Notes under the pieces: generated by a model
Seen by the model: the letters and a program-made list of their open reading frames with translations, nothing else
Told to the model about the DNA's origin: nothing
Database searches by the model: none
Made by a program: the position numbers and the translations under genes
In this document: piece after piece, positions 1 to 8,938 of the stretch
How the letters are laid out: each line of letters opens with the position of its first letter
Position numbering within the stretch: position 1 is the stretch's first letter
NCBI GenBank assembly: GCA_934667815.1
Contig: CAKUMO010000030.1
Span: 1 to 30,415 of the forward strand
From: an uncultured Oscillospiraceae bacterium
GTDB taxonomy: Bacteria; Bacillota; Clostridia; Oscillospirales; Oscillospiraceae
Direction of reading: 5' to 3'
DNA: 30,415 nucleotides

Positions 1-9
1 TTGGGTAGC

Positions 10-36
10 AAAAAAGCCCGATATAATCGGGCTTTT
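10..36 (-). terminator. Rho-independent terminator of tRNA-Pro
   Basis: The arms AAAAGCCCGA (12-21) and TCGGGCTTTT (27-36) pair perfectly around a 5-base loop. Read on the minus strand the stem ends in a run of T residues, directly downstream of the tRNA. The symmetric A/T flanks would also let it stop transcription arriving from the left on the plus strand. Confidence 0.8.
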
Positions 37-67
37 CGCAGGAGACATCTTTTTTGTCTCCACATTA

Positions 68-143
68 TGGTCCGAGTGACTGGTCTCGAACCAGCGGCCT
101 CGTGGTCCCAAACCACGCGCTCTACCATCTGAGCTACACCCGG
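68..143 (-). tRNA. tRNA-Pro, anticodon UGG
   Basis: On the minus strand a full cloverleaf can be folded. The 7-bp acceptor stem pairs CCGGGTG with CACTCGG. The D-arm begins GCTCAG. The anticodon stem CGTGG/CCACG encloses the loop TTTGGGA, giving anticodon TGG (bases 110-108). The T-arm carries GGTTCGAGACC. The discriminator A is followed by an encoded CCA at 70-68. It decodes proline CCN codons. The gene stands alone with its own promoter and terminator and is divergent from trmB. Confidence 0.95.
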
Positions 144-182
144 AAATTGTATTTATTGTGCTTCAGTGTCCGAATCACACAT

Positions 183-211
183 ATTATACACGCTCTTTTG
201 AAAAAATGCAA
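183..211 (-). promoter_or_regulatory. Sigma-A promoter of tRNA-Pro
   Basis: Minus strand TTGCAT (-35, 211-206), a 17-base spacer and TATAAT (-10, 188-183), about 40 bases before the tRNA 5' end. Confidence 0.75.
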
Positions 212-229
212 GAAAAACTATTCTTTCTC

Positions 230-258
230 TTTACGCAAGTGAATTCTTTTGCTATAAT
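230..258 (+). promoter_or_regulatory. Sigma-A promoter of trmB-icd
   Basis: TTTACG (230-235), 17 bases, TATAAT (253-258). The -10 is perfect and the -35 is weak. The promoter lies back to back with the tRNA promoter and about 36 bases before the trmB start. Confidence 0.65.
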
Positions 259-294
259 TCAGTCAGAAAATTCACAGAGCTGAGGGATACTGTC

Positions 295-957
295 ATGCGA
301 ATGCGAAAAAGAAACAATTTAGAGCCGCGAATGGAAGCGTGCAGCGCCGTCTGGCTGCGCGACGCGCAAGGCCTGCGCGGCAACTGGCGCTCCCTGATGC
401 CGGGCGCGAAGGAGCTGCGGCTGGAGGTCGGCTGCGGCAAGGGCAAATTCACCGTTGAGACCGCTGCCGCCGAGCCGGATGTGCTCATCATCGCCGTAGA
501 AAAAGTGCAGGAGGCGCTGCTGCTGGCCATGGAAAAGGCACTTTCCATGGGGCTGAAAAACGTGTTTTTCCTGTCCATTGACGCAGCCGATTTGCAGGAG
601 TATTTCGCTGACGGTGAGGTTGATTTACTGTACCTGAACTTTTGCGATCCGTGGCCGCGCAAGAAAAACGCGAAACGCCGTCTCACCTTCCGTACTTTTT
701 TGGAGAAATACAAAAAAATTCTTCGTCCGGAGGGCGAAATCCACTTCAAAACCGACAATTCCGGATTATTCGAATGGTCGCTCGGCGAATTTGAAGCCTG
801 CGGGCTGGAAATTCGTGACCTGACGCGCGATCTGCACGCGAACGGTCCTGTCGGGATTATGACCGGCTACGAAGAAAAATTCTACGCACTCGGCACGCCT
901 ATCAACCGCTGCGTGCTCGTCAATCACAAGCAGGAGGAACCCCATGCAGAAAATTGA
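295..957 (+). CDS. trmB: tRNA (guanine-N7-)-methyltransferase TrmB
   Basis: A 220-residue cytosolic enzyme that transfers methyl from S-adenosylmethionine to N7 of G46 in the variable loop of many tRNAs. The class I methyltransferase motif is visible as [10 protein letters not shown] in the first third. The TrmB signature [15 protein letters not shown] lies in the middle and is followed by FHFKTDN-type sequence (here [13 protein letters not shown]). Length is normal for the family. The ATG at 295 has a GAGGG ribosome site 8-9 bases upstream. The last 14 bases overlap the icd start, so the two are translationally coupled. Its position beside a tRNA gene fits, but they are transcribed in opposite directions. 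Confidence 0.95.
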   Translation: MRMRKRNNLEPRMEACSAVWLRDAQGLRGNWRSLMPGAKELRLEVGCGKGKFTVETAAAEPDVLIIAVEKVQEALLLAMEKALSMGLKNVFFLSIDAADLQEYFADGEVDLLYLNFCDPWPRKKNAKRRLTFRTFLEKYKKILRPEGEIHFKTDNSGLFEWSLGEFEACGLEIRDLTRDLHANGPVGIMTGYEEKFYALGTPINRCVLVNHKQEEPHAEN

Positions 958-2149
958 AATGAAAACGCCCCTCATCGAGCTGGACGGCGACGAAATGACT
1001 CGAATCCTTTGGAAAGAGATCAAAAGCGAACTGTTAGAGCCGTATATCGATCTCAAAACGGTCTATTTTGACCTTGGTCTTCCCGAGCGAGATCGCACGG
1101 CCGATCAGGTCACGCTGGACGCCGCGGAGGCGATCAAGCAGTACGGCGTGGGCGTCAAGTGCGCGACCATCACGCCGAACAAGCAGCGTATGACGGAGTA
1201 TCAGCTTCACGGCATGTGGAAAAGCCCAAACGGCACGATTCGCGCCGCGCTGGACGGCACGGTGTTCCGTGCGCCGATTCTGGTCAACGGCATTCGTCCG
1301 GTCGTGCGCAACTGGAAAAAGCCCATTACCATCGCCCGTCACGCCTATGGCGACATCTACCGCGCGAGCGAGCTGCGCGTCCCGGAGGGCAAGGCCGAGC
1401 TGGTTTTCACGGATAAAACCGGCAAGGAAACACGTCAGCCGATCTATGACTTTGAATGCGGCGGCGTTCTGATGGGGCAGTACAACAAGGACAGCTCCAT
1501 TGCCTCCTTTGCACGCGCCTGCTTCAATTATGCGCTGGCGACCAAGCAGGATCTGTGGTTCTCCGCCAAGGACACGATCGCCAAGGTCTACGACGGCGCT
1601 TTCCGCAGCATTTTTGAAGAAATTTTTGAAGCCGAGTACCGCGAAGCCTTTGAACAAGCAGGCATCACCTATTTCTATACACTGATCGACGATGCCGTGG
1701 CACGCGTTGTCCGCAGCGAGGGCGGCTTCATCTGGGCATGCAAAAACTACGACGGCGACGTGATGAGCGATATGGTTTCCACAGCCTTCGGCAGCCTTGC
1801 CATGATGACCTCCGTGCTCGTCTCCCCCGACGGAAAATACGAATATGAAGCCGCGCACGGCACGGTGACGCAGCACTATTACCGCTATCTGCGCGGCGAG
1901 CAGACCTCCACAAACCCCATTGCGACGATTTTCGCTTGGACCGGCGCGCTGAAAAAGCGCGGCGAATTGGATGAAACGCCCGACCTGTGCAGCTTTGCAG
2001 ATACGCTCGAGCGTGCCTGCCTTGCAACCATCGAATCCGGCCGCATGACCAAGGATCTGGCCGCGCTCTGGGAGAACGGCACACCGCAAGTACTGACTTC
2101 AGGCGAATTTCTCGCCGCTGTGCGCGATACGCTGGAAAAAATGTTCTGA
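944..2149 (+). CDS. icd: NADP-dependent isocitrate dehydrogenase, eukaryote-like (IDH1/2) type
   Basis: A 401-residue enzyme oxidising isocitrate to 2-oxoglutarate, which supplies the glutamate precursor and NADPH. The sequence follows the homodimeric subfamily found in mitochondria and some bacteria rather than the E. coli type. It starts [15 protein letters not shown], the substrate loop is KSPNGTIR, the arginine segment is [12 protein letters not shown], and the metal-binding part is [31 protein letters not shown] (split here only in description). AHGTVTQHY and TSTNPIA near the C-terminus contact NADP. AGGAGG at 932-937 precedes the ATG. The start lies inside trmB, so the pair is an operon. 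No strong terminator follows; an AT-rich GATTTTTT/AAAAAATC palindrome near 2231-2248 is the only candidate. Confidence 0.95.
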   Translation: MQKIEMKTPLIELDGDEMTRILWKEIKSELLEPYIDLKTVYFDLGLPERDRTADQVTLDAAEAIKQYGVGVKCATITPNKQRMTEYQLHGMWKSPNGTIRAALDGTVFRAPILVNGIRPVVRNWKKPITIARHAYGDIYRASELRVPEGKAELVFTDKTGKETRQPIYDFECGGVLMGQYNKDSSIASFARACFNYALATKQDLWFSAKDTIAKVYDGAFRSIFEEIFEAEYREAFEQAGITYFYTLIDDAVARVVRSEGGFIWACKNYDGDVMSDMVSTAFGSLAMMTSVLVSPDGKYEYEAAHGTVTQHYYRYLRGEQTSTNPIATIFAWTGALKKRGELDETPDLCSFADTLERACLATIESGRMTKDLAALWENGTPQVLTSGEFLAAVRDTLEKMF

Positions 2150-2277
2150 TTTTCCAATGTATGAGACGCCGCTGCGCGGGGTATCCTGTGGAATGGCAAT
2201 CAAAGTCCAACTTGACCTTTTGATTCTGCGATTTTTTCAAAAAATCTGATTTTTCTTACTTTTTCGTCAAAACCCTA

Positions 2278-2306
2278 TTGCGTTATACAAAAAGTCAATG
2301 TATAAT
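2278..2306 (+). promoter_or_regulatory. Sigma-A promoter of rpoD
   Basis: TTGCGT (2278-2283), 17 bases, TATAAT (2301-2306). An in-frame ATG at 2298 runs into this -10 box and therefore cannot be the translation start of the mRNA made here. Confidence 0.75.
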
Positions 2307-2357
2307 GAATTGGATACGCCTTTAAGGCGCAGAATCATTGATGCTAGGAAGTGCACT

Positions 2358-3500
2358 ATGTCCAACTCTAAAAAAAGCAGCAAGCCAAGTGAAGAATTGA
2401 TGGCTCCGCTGACCGCATTAATCAGCAAGGGCCGCAGGGACGGCGTCCTGTCCTCCGCAGAACTGCTCTCAGCACTGGAAAAGCTCGATCTTTCTGTTGA
2501 AAAAATCGAACAGATCTATGACACATTCGAATCCATCGGCATTCAGATCGTCAGCTCTGAGCCAGAGGGCGGTGATCTTCCCGACCTGCTGGACGACATT
2601 GACGACATTCCCGACTCCGAGCTTGACGAGGAGGAACCTCTCGTCGATCCCGTGGAGCTGGCCGCCGAATACAATCTGGACGACCCCGTGCGGATGTACC
2701 TCAAGGAGATCGGTCAGGTGCCGCTGCTCTCCCCCGAAGAGGAGCAGGAGCTTGCGCAGCGCGTTGCGCAGGGCGATCAGGCCGCAAAGAACAAGCTCAC
2801 GGAGGCGAATCTGCGTCTTGTTGTCTCCATCGCAAAGAAGTATTCCGGCCGCGGTCTGCATATTCTGGATCTGATTCAGGAGGGCAACACCGGCCTGATC
2901 CGCGCGGTCGATAAGTTCGACTATACAAAGGGAAACAAATTCTCTACATATGCGACTTGGTGGATCCGTCAGGCCATCACGCGAGCCATCGCGGATCAGG
3001 CCAGAACCATCCGCGTGCCGGTGCATATGGTAGAGGTCATCAACAAGGCCACGCGCTGCAACCGCAAGCTGGTGCAGGAGCTTGGCCGCGAGCCGACGCT
3101 TGAAGAAATCGCGGACGAGCTGAATCTCCCCATCGAGAAGATCATTGAAGCCAACCGCACCGCCGCCGACACGCTCTCTCTGGATACGCCTGTCGGCGAC
3201 GAGGAAGATACGACCATCGGCTCCTTCGTCGAGGACGACAACACACCCGGCCCGGCGGATGCCACGAGCAACGCACTGCTGGCCGAGGCGCTGGGAGAAA
3301 TTCTCAACACGCTGACCGATCGCGAGGCCGACGTTCTTCGTCTGCGCTTCGGTATGTACGACGGGAAGACGCATACCCTCGAGGAGGTCGGACAGATCTT
3401 CGGCGTGACGCGTGAGCGCATCCGCCAGATCGAGAACAAGGCCATCCGTAAGCTGCGTCACCCCAGCCGTGCGAAAAAGATCCGCGATTTCTATTGCTGA
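2358..3500 (+). CDS. rpoD: Primary RNA polymerase sigma factor (SigA/RpoD)
   Basis: The 380-residue housekeeping sigma factor, which directs RNA polymerase to -35/-10 promoters such as those seen across this window. Region 1.1 is short, followed by an acidic linker ([15 protein letters not shown]). Region 1.2 begins [12 protein letters not shown]. Region 2 holds [14 protein letters not shown], the DLIQEGN turn and the -10-melting [14 protein letters not shown]. Region 3 follows. Region 4 has [14 protein letters not shown] and the helix-turn-helix [19 protein letters not shown]. The start chosen is the ATG at 2358 with AGGAAG 7 bases upstream. A 20-residue-longer reading begins at 2298 but overlaps the promoter -10. 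The gene is monocistronic, and dnaG, a common partner, is absent. Confidence 0.95.
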   Translation: MSNSKKSSKPSEELMAPLTALISKGRRDGVLSSAELLSALEKLDLSVEKIEQIYDTFESIGIQIVSSEPEGGDLPDLLDDIDDIPDSELDEEEPLVDPVELAAEYNLDDPVRMYLKEIGQVPLLSPEEEQELAQRVAQGDQAAKNKLTEANLRLVVSIAKKYSGRGLHILDLIQEGNTGLIRAVDKFDYTKGNKFSTYATWWIRQAITRAIADQARTIRVPVHMVEVINKATRCNRKLVQELGREPTLEEIADELNLPIEKIIEANRTAADTLSLDTPVGDEEDTTIGSFVEDDNTPGPADATSNALLAEALGEILNTLTDREADVLRLRFGMYDGKTHTLEEVGQIFGVTRERIRQIENKAIRKLRHPSRAKKIRDFYC

Positions 3501-3505
3501 GAAAT

Positions 3506-3541
3506 AAAAAAGCTGCGTTCCGTTCGGAACGCAGCTTTTTT
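3506..3541. terminator. Bidirectional terminator between rpoD and the convergent membrane-protein gene
   Basis: A perfect 16-bp stem (3506-3521 with 3526-3541) closed by the loop GTTC, beginning with six A and ending with six T. It can terminate on either strand. Confidence 0.9.
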
Positions 3542-3567
3542 AATTGCGGGAGCAGTTCCCTCGTCCG

Positions 3568-4776
3568 TCATTCCCCGTAAACGTGTCTGGCAACAACGAT
3601 GTCGCTGCCGGAGCGAAGCTGGCGATCGAGCATATCCATATATGCCCCAGGCGTTTTGACACCCGGCATGAGGGCGCTGCCAAGGTCGGTGTGGCCAAGA
3701 ATGCTGTTCGTAATCGTCACGCAGTTGATCGTCGGGACAAAATATGTCCGGAACGGACCGTCGGTCATGCGGAAGATCTCAACGCCGGGCACCCGCTGCA
3801 CCCGCGAAATAAACTCCTCCTCACACTCCTGCGGCATCCAGCGCTCCATTTGTTTTTCCATGGCCGCAAGCTGCTCGCGCACGAGCAGAAGCTGCTCGGG
3901 CGGTAGGTGCAGCGTGTAGGAAACGATCTTCTTTCGGTTCGTACGCATCGCCCATGCCAGATATTTTTCGCGCGGTGCGCGGAAGATCACGCCCGTTCCC
4001 ATCACACCGAAGAAGCGGCGGGAAGCAGGGTCATAACAGCCATAGGTCAGCGTGCGGCCGTCAATGCACAGCTCGCAGTGGCCGACAATGCCGATGCCGT
4101 GACGCGAAACCTGAAACAGTACCTCCACCGCCTCCTGTGCGGGCGCAAGTGGCTCGGGCCGCGAGGCATCGGTCGTGTGCAGCGGCAGCGCAAGGCCGGC
4201 ATAGTCCGGCAGTGCAATACGGATATTGCTCAAAACACGGCGAAATCCGCTGCTTTTTACAAGGAAAAACAGCAGATCACACAGCATGGACGCACCAAAT
4301 ACCGCAAGCATCAGCAGTGAAAACGCCAGCAGCACGCGCTGCTTCTCGACCGGCCGGAGCACCAACAGCCACACAAGAAACTGTATTCCAAGCGCCGTGG
4401 AAACCGCCGACGGGATAAAAAACCGCCATTGCCGTGCGCAAGCGTAGATGTAGCAATTGATGGCTTCCGCCACGAGAATGCAAAACAGATACGTCGCAAG
4501 CAGAATATACAGTCCCAGCGTGGAAAATCGCGCGAGACACAAAATGCCAATGCCGAGCGCCAGCTCCACCGCGCACAGGATCACCGAGGTGCGGCTGGGC
4601 TTCAGCCCGCGGCAGCGTGCAGCAATCATGAGGATCACACCGCGCAGCGGAAAGTGCAGCCCCAGAAGGATCAGCAGCACCGTGATTGCCACGGGCTGGC
4701 GAAGCTGCCAGAGGAATCCCACGGGATCGGTCTCCACGGGTGCCAGATTTACATGGGTCAAAAAAGTCATTAGCAT
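3568..4776 (-). CDS. Membrane protein with C-terminal putative permuted papain-like (DUF4105-like) domain
   Basis: A 402-residue protein not assigned to a named family with certainty. About five hydrophobic segments are visible (near residues 28-50, 64-81, 84-110, 119-140, 147-173). A soluble half of about 200 residues follows. In it GHCELCIDG (His233) precedes TLTYGCYD, then YTLHLPPEQL, then FVPTINCVTITNSILG (Cys352). A His after GH early and an NC motif late is the layout of DUF4105 and related permuted NlpC/P60-type hydrolases. That assignment is from pattern only. A weak AGAGAG ribosome site precedes the start; a second ATG two codons in is an alternative. It is last in a unit behind an AraC regulator (gap 51 bases) and a nucleotidyltransferase. 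Confidence 0.65.
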   Translation of the reverse strand: MLMTFLTHVNLAPVETDPVGFLWQLRQPVAITVLLILLGLHFPLRGVILMIAARCRGLKPSRTSVILCAVELALGIGILCLARFSTLGLYILLATYLFCILVAEAINCYIYACARQWRFFIPSAVSTALGIQFLVWLLVLRPVEKQRVLLAFSLLMLAVFGASMLCDLLFFLVKSSGFRRVLSNIRIALPDYAGLALPLHTTDASRPEPLAPAQEAVEVLFQVSRHGIGIVGHCELCIDGRTLTYGCYDPASRRFFGVMGTGVIFRAPREKYLAWAMRTNRKKIVSYTLHLPPEQLLLVREQLAAMEKQMERWMPQECEEEFISRVQRVPGVEIFRMTDGPFRTYFVPTINCVTITNSILGHTDLGSALMPGVKTPGAYMDMLDRQLRSGSDIVVARHVYGE

Positions 4777-4827
4777 TAGGTGTTCTCTCTGGCCTTGTGC
4801 GGGCCGGTTTTCTCTTTCTTCCAGCAG

Positions 4828-6003
4828 TCAGTCGTTGCCGGCCTGAAGGGATTTTGCATATTCCGAGGGTGAAACGCCGAATTTTTCCTTGAACTGTCGG
4901 GAAAAATGATGAATGGTTGAGTAATGCAGTGCGGCGGCGATCTGAGAGAAATTCATTTTTCCCTCACGGATAAGGCCCTTGCTCTCCTCAAGCTTGACGC
5001 GACGAATGTACTCGCCGGGTGAAATTCCCATCTGCCGGTGGAACAGCGCCGTCAGGTGCGACGCGCTCACGCCGATGCCCTTGGCCACGGCCTCGACAGG
5101 CAGCTTCTCATAGACATGGTCGGCAATGTATTGCAGCGCACGGCTGACGATGGCATTTTCGTTGTTGAGCGCAGCAGGCGTTTGCAGGCGTTTTTTTACG
5201 CCGCCCGCGTCGCGCAGAATGGAAAGCAGCAACAGCTTCAGATAACCGCGGATAAAATCGCCGCTGTAACCGTCCGTCATGTCGCACTCGTGCAGAATCT
5301 GGCGCAAAAAGGCCGCTTCCTCGCTGGAAAGGTCAAAAACGTGCCCCGGAAGATTTTCCGCAACCCTGCTGTTTAAGTCAAAGGCGATGGTCAAAAAGCG
5401 CACGGAGGCATCCAGATCGGTATACTGCATATGCCACTGGTGCGCACCGAAGATCATGAGCTGTCCCTGACGAAGCGTGTAGCTGCTGCCGTCCACGACG
5501 CAGTGCAGTGCGCCCTGATCGACGTACGTCAATTCCAGCATGGAATGCTCCTCGCCCTTGAACAGGAAGCCGCTCTCCGTCTCGCGGTAGAACAGGGTGT
5601 AGATCTCACCCAGCGCCAGCTTATCACTGATCTTCAGATTTTCAAGCGCCGTGACCGGCTCGCGTTCGAGGAGCTGCGCGGTTTTCGGCAGACACATGCG
5701 CACGGCGCACTCCTGCTGATAGGGCACGATGGAAAACACCGTGCCCGCAGGCAGACGCACAGGCTTATCAAGGTAGAAGCAGGTCACCTGCTCGTCCTGC
5801 CGCAGGGCAAGGACGGTCATGCCTGTCTCGAAATCGAGATACAAATCGCCGCCGGTCAGCTCAAAAAAGTGTGCGTCCGATGCCTTGAAGTGCTGCACGG
5901 ACTCCGTCCACTCCTCGCCCTGCGGAAATCCGCGGTGTGGGAGCGTGTCGCGCAGGACCTTTCCAAAGCGGGAAAACGTCAGGCGATTCAGATTTTCGAC
6001 CAT
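4828..6003 (-). CDS. AraC-family transcriptional regulator
   Basis: A 391-residue DNA-binding protein with three parts. Residues 1-115 are a beta-rich segment containing RLPAGTVFSIVPY, somewhat like small cupin-fold proteins but not identified. Residues 140-215 look like the AraC ligand-binding cupin (LELTYVDQGALHCVVDG, then LMIFGAHQWH). Residues 288-388 hold two helix-turn-helix units, with VEAVAKGIGVSASHLTALF in the first and the family signature HHFSRQFKEKFGVSPSEY at the end. AAAGGAG lies 11 bases before the ATG. It sits 21 bases downstream of the nucleotidyltransferase gene and probably shares its promoter. Ligand and targets are unknown; a sugar signal would fit its neighbour. Confidence 0.9.
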   Translation of the reverse strand: MVENLNRLTFSRFGKVLRDTLPHRGFPQGEEWTESVQHFKASDAHFFELTGGDLYLDFETGMTVLALRQDEQVTCFYLDKPVRLPAGTVFSIVPYQQECAVRMCLPKTAQLLEREPVTALENLKISDKLALGEIYTLFYRETESGFLFKGEEHSMLELTYVDQGALHCVVDGSSYTLRQGQLMIFGAHQWHMQYTDLDASVRFLTIAFDLNSRVAENLPGHVFDLSSEEAAFLRQILHECDMTDGYSGDFIRGYLKLLLLSILRDAGGVKKRLQTPAALNNENAIVSRALQYIADHVYEKLPVEAVAKGIGVSASHLTALFHRQMGISPGEYIRRVKLEESKGLIREGKMNFSQIAAALHYSTIHHFSRQFKEKFGVSPSEYAKSLQAGND

Positions 6004-6024
6004 AGCGGCAATTCTCCTTTTTTC

Positions 6025-6933
6025 TTAGAAAAACAGGTGTTCCGGGTACTTCCCTTCCGCGCGCATTTTTGCGATGGCCTCCTGCACGGAGGCAAGATCC
6101 TCTCGGTAGGTCACGCCGTACCATGTCTCGTCCGTGTGCAGCACGCGGATTGTCGCCGTGTTTTCCTGAATTTGTGCATTTGCGACGCTGGGCAGATAAA
6201 ATTCACATTTCAGCGGATTTTTCGCAAGATTCTCGCGCAGAAAGATCGGGAATCTGCGCTCAATTTCCTCGAGGATCATCGGGCTGAAGCCCCAGAGGTT
6301 CATCGAAACGACGGTATCGCCGGACAGCGGGACGAAGTGCTCGCCGTCCTCGGTGTAGGCCGCGTCGTTGCCGCGCTTTTCGATGTGCGTGCGCTCGGTC
6401 ACGCCCGTCAAAAAACCGTTCTTTGTCTCGCAGACTCCGCGCGCAACATAGCCGTTGTCGGTCATGGCATTGCGAAGCAGATAGCCGACCATGGCATACT
6501 CGCCCGGCTCGTGCGGCTGAGAAAGGAAGCCCGCAATGGTCTCAAAGGCATGGCGGCCGTAAAAATCGTCGGCATTGATAACGGCGAACGGGCCGGGGAT
6601 CTCGTCCTTGGCACACAGAACGGCGTGCGCCGTGCCCCACGGCTTTTCGCGCCCCTCGGGGACCGTGAAGCCCTCAGGCAGAAAGTCCACCTCCTGATTC
6701 ACGCACGCGACCTCAAGATAGCGGTCAAGGCCGGGAAGCACCTTCTCGCGGAAGGCTTCCTCGATGGATTTTTTGATAATAAAGACGACCTTGCCGAACC
6801 CTGCGCGATAAGCATCATAGAGGGAAAAATGCAGAATGCTGTCGCCCTGCGGGTCAACGGGAGTCATCTGTTTCAGGCCGCCGAAGCGGCTGCCCATACC
6901 GGCAGCCATCACAACCAGAGTCGGTTTTATCAT
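6025..6933 (-). CDS. Sugar-phosphate nucleotidyltransferase family protein
   Basis: A 302-residue protein of the NTP-transferase (GT-A-like) fold. Such enzymes join a nucleoside triphosphate to a sugar phosphate to make an activated sugar. The N-terminus VVMAAGMGSRFGGLKQM is the nucleotide-binding loop. EKPWGTAHAVLCAKD and VINADDFYGRHAFE carry the metal-binding acidic residues. MNLWGFSP and the C-terminal half agree with this branch of the family. The true start is the ATG at 6933, which has AAAGGAAG 8-9 bases upstream; a TTG seven codons earlier lacks a site. It is first in the minus-strand unit with the AraC regulator. Substrate specificity cannot be read from the sequence. Confidence 0.85.
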   Translation of the reverse strand: MIKPTLVVMAAGMGSRFGGLKQMTPVDPQGDSILHFSLYDAYRAGFGKVVFIIKKSIEEAFREKVLPGLDRYLEVACVNQEVDFLPEGFTVPEGREKPWGTAHAVLCAKDEIPGPFAVINADDFYGRHAFETIAGFLSQPHEPGEYAMVGYLLRNAMTDNGYVARGVCETKNGFLTGVTERTHIEKRGNDAAYTEDGEHFVPLSGDTVVSMNLWGFSPMILEEIERRFPIFLRENLAKNPLKCEFYLPSVANAQIQENTATIRVLHTDETWYGVTYREDLASVQEAIAKMRAEGKYPEHLFF

Positions 6934-6966
6934 TTCTAACGCTTCCTTTATCAATTCGGTTTTCCC

Positions 6967-6995
6967 ATTATATCAGACTTTCCCGAAAAGTACAA
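6967..6995 (-). promoter_or_regulatory. Sigma-A promoter of the nucleotidyltransferase-araC unit
   Basis: Minus strand TTGTAC (6995-6990), 17 bases, TATAAT (6972-6967). It is divergent from the pyrophosphatase promoter, 22 bases away. Confidence 0.8.
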
Positions 6996-7016
6996 TCCTT
7001 TCCGCGCAAAAAGGCA

Positions 7017-7045
7017 TTGACAGACACGGAAAAAACAGATAGGAT
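7017..7045 (+). promoter_or_regulatory. Sigma-A promoter of the pyrophosphatase gene
   Basis: TTGACA (7017-7022), 17 bases, TAGGAT (7040-7045), about 30 bases before the start codon. Confidence 0.8.
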
Positions 7046-7075
7046 AAGAGTAAATGAACGGATCGGAGGATCGTC

Positions 7076-8692
7076 ATGGATACGATTTATGTGACAGGGC
7101 ACCGCAACCCGGATACGGATTCCATCGTCTCGGCCATGGCCTATGCCGCATTACGCAATGCGCTTGGCGACCGCGAATACCGCGCGGCGCGCCTCGGCCA
7201 CGTCAGCGACGAAACGCAGCTCGTGCTCGACCGCTTCGGCTTCACTGCGCCGACTTGGATCAAGACCATGCGCACGCAGGTACGCGACCTGGACTACGAC
7301 ACGCCGCCCGCGCTGTCCTCGGCGCTGACGGTCAGCCGCGCATGGTCCGTGCTGTCGTCCGACGCATCCATCGCCGCCATTCCCGTGACCAACGAGGACG
7401 GCACGCTGTTCGGCATGCTGTCCTCCGGGGACATTGCAGGCTACGACATGGGCTCCATTGAGCGCCCGCACATCGAAGAAATCCCGGTTTTCAATCTTTT
7501 GAGCGTGCTGGAAGGGCGCATTCTGAACGAAGCCGGCGATCTTGTGGACACCATCACGGGCGACGTGTGCATTGCACTGCCGCAGAGCTGCGAAAATCTG
7601 CTCTTTTCCGGTGAGGATTCCATTGTCGTCTGCGGACACCAGCCGGATATGATCCGGCGTGCACTGGAAATGAACGTGCGCTGCGTGATCCTTTGTCAGG
7701 CCGAGCTGGACGAGGAGCTGCGCAGCCTGCCCTCGAAAACCTGCATCATCTCCACGCCCTTTGACGCCTACCGCGCGGTGCGGCTGATCTATCAGTCCAT
7801 CCCCATCCGCCGCATCTGCCACACGCAGGACATTGTGTGCTTCCATCTGGACGATTATGTGGATGATGTGCGCGAGAGTATGCTCAAAAGCCGCTACCGC
7901 TGCTACCCCATTCTGGACGAAAATGAGCGCGTCGTCGGTACGGTCTCGCGCTATCACCTGATCCGCCCGCGCCGCAAGCGCGTCGTGTTGGTCGACCACA
8001 ATGAGGTCGCACAGTCTGTCCCCGGTCTCGATCAGGCGGAGATTCTGGAGATCATCGACCACCACCGGCTGGCCGACATTCAGACCGGCAACCCCATCTA
8101 TTTCCGCAACGAGCCGGTCGGCAGCACTACGACCATCATCGCCGGAATGTATCAGGAAAAGGGGCTTATGCCGTCGGAGAAGCTCGCGGGGCTGATGGCC
8201 TGCGCCATCGTCTCGGACACGGTCATGTTCAAATCCCCCACCTGCACCGCGCGCGACCGTAGCATGGCCGAGCGCATGGCGCGCATCGCCAACGTCTCTC
8301 TGGAGGAGCTTGGCCAGCAGATTTTCTCAGCCTCGTGGTCAGACGACAAAACCGCCGAGGAGCTGCTGTTCACGGATTTCAAGGATTTCCACATTGCCGG
8401 TCACAATCTCGGCGTCGGGCAAATCACCTGCGTCAATTCCGAGCATATTCTGCAGCGCAAGGACGAGTTCCTTGAGGTCATGCGCAAGACCATGGAGGAA
8501 AAGCATTACAGTCTGATGCTCCTGATGCTCACGGATGTCCTGCGTGAAGGCACGCAGCTGATCTATCTTGGCGATGAGGAAACCATCCGGCAGGCGTTTT
8601 CTCCGGAAGCACGGCACAACGTCGTGTTCCTGCCGCACGTCATGTCCCGCAAAAAACAGATCATTCCTACGCTCTCGGCAATGTGGGGCTAA
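7076..8692 (+). CDS. Family II (Mn-dependent) inorganic pyrophosphatase with CBS-DRTGG insert
   Basis: A 538-residue cytosolic enzyme that hydrolyses pyrophosphate to phosphate, pulling biosynthetic reactions forward. The DHH-type catalytic core is split. GHRNPDTDS opens the N-terminus, then about 230 residues of regulatory insert follow (CBS, DRTGG-like, CBS). The core resumes with VDHNE (about 305), IDHHRL (about 326) and SDTVMFKSPT (about 379). A DHHA2 domain ends with SRKKQIIP (about 524), which binds substrate. CBS domains in this family bind adenine nucleotides and tune activity to energy charge. Plain family II enzymes are about 310 residues, and the insert explains the extra length. 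GGAGG lies 5 bases before the ATG. The gene has its own promoter and no co-directional partner. Confidence 0.92.
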   Translation: MDTIYVTGHRNPDTDSIVSAMAYAALRNALGDREYRAARLGHVSDETQLVLDRFGFTAPTWIKTMRTQVRDLDYDTPPALSSALTVSRAWSVLSSDASIAAIPVTNEDGTLFGMLSSGDIAGYDMGSIERPHIEEIPVFNLLSVLEGRILNEAGDLVDTITGDVCIALPQSCENLLFSGEDSIVVCGHQPDMIRRALEMNVRCVILCQAELDEELRSLPSKTCIISTPFDAYRAVRLIYQSIPIRRICHTQDIVCFHLDDYVDDVRESMLKSRYRCYPILDENERVVGTVSRYHLIRPRRKRVVLVDHNEVAQSVPGLDQAEILEIIDHHRLADIQTGNPIYFRNEPVGSTTTIIAGMYQEKGLMPSEKLAGLMACAIVSDTVMFKSPTCTARDRSMAERMARIANVSLEELGQQIFSASWSDDKTAEELLFTDFKDFHIAGHNLGVGQITCVNSEHILQRKDEFLEVMRKTMEEKHYSLMLLMLTDVLREGTQLIYLGDEETIRQAFSPEARHNVVFLPHVMSRKKQIIPTLSAMWG

Positions 8693-8701
8693 AAACAGGC
8701 A

Positions 8702-8727
8702 AAGGCGGAGGGTTTCCCCTCCGCCTT
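8702..8727. terminator. Hairpin between convergent pyrophosphatase and cysteine-rich genes
   Basis: An 11-bp stem AAGGCGGAGGG/CCCTCCGCCTT (8702-8712 with 8717-8727) and a 4-base loop, directly after the pyrophosphatase stop. On the plus strand no good T run follows; on the minus strand TTTGCCTGTTTTT does. It likely terminates the minus-strand gene best. Confidence 0.6.
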
Positions 8728-8737
8728 GGAAGTATGC

Positions 8738-8893
8738 TCAGCAGCCGCAGCCGCAGCCGTTGTTATTGTTGTCGCAGCCACAGCCGCAGCCGTTGCCGTT
8801 GGTCAGACCGGTGCCGCAGCCACCGCAGCAGGAGAACAGGAGAATCAGGATGATGATCCACCAGCAGCCGCCAAACCCGTTATTACAATTCAT
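8738..8893 (-). CDS. Small Cys/Gly/Asn-rich membrane-associated protein
   Basis: A 51-residue peptide of unknown function. It begins MNCNNGFGGC, has a short hydrophobic stretch WWIIILILLF (about 11-20), and ends in alternating GCGCGC blocks separated by DNNNN. About 13 cysteines make up a quarter of the protein. The start at 8893 is set by GGGAGG 9 bases upstream; a longer reading from 8935 has no such site. Many Clostridia encode similar high-cysteine, chorion-like short proteins. Metal binding, disulfide cross-linking in a coat, or a peptide precursor are all possible. It lies 77 bases downstream of pdaA on the same strand, which favours a sporulation role (inference). Confidence 0.75.
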   Translation of the reverse strand: MNCNNGFGGCWWIIILILLFSCCGGCGTGLTNGNGCGCGCDNNNNGCGCGC

Positions 8894-8938
8894 ACTCAGG
8901 AACCTCCCGTTAATGTTTATGAGCACTTCGCTCATTCC

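Noticed and set aside
2150..2277. Riboswitch or RNA gene between icd and rpoD
   Set aside because: No conserved riboswitch core or stable multi-stem fold was seen; only AT-rich palindromes near 2231-2248.
2298..2357. Twenty-codon N-terminal extension of the sigma factor
   Set aside because: The ATG at 2298 overlaps the -10 box of the gene's own promoter. The ATG at 2358 has a proper ribosome site.
1034..3461. Long minus-strand frames opposite icd and rpoD
   Set aside because: They are exact shadows of two well-supported conserved genes.
5431..6939. 502-codon open frame on the plus strand
   Set aside because: It runs antisense across both the AraC and nucleotidyltransferase genes, has no ribosome site and its protein has no recognisable motif. 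It is a by-product of GC-rich codon use on the other strand.
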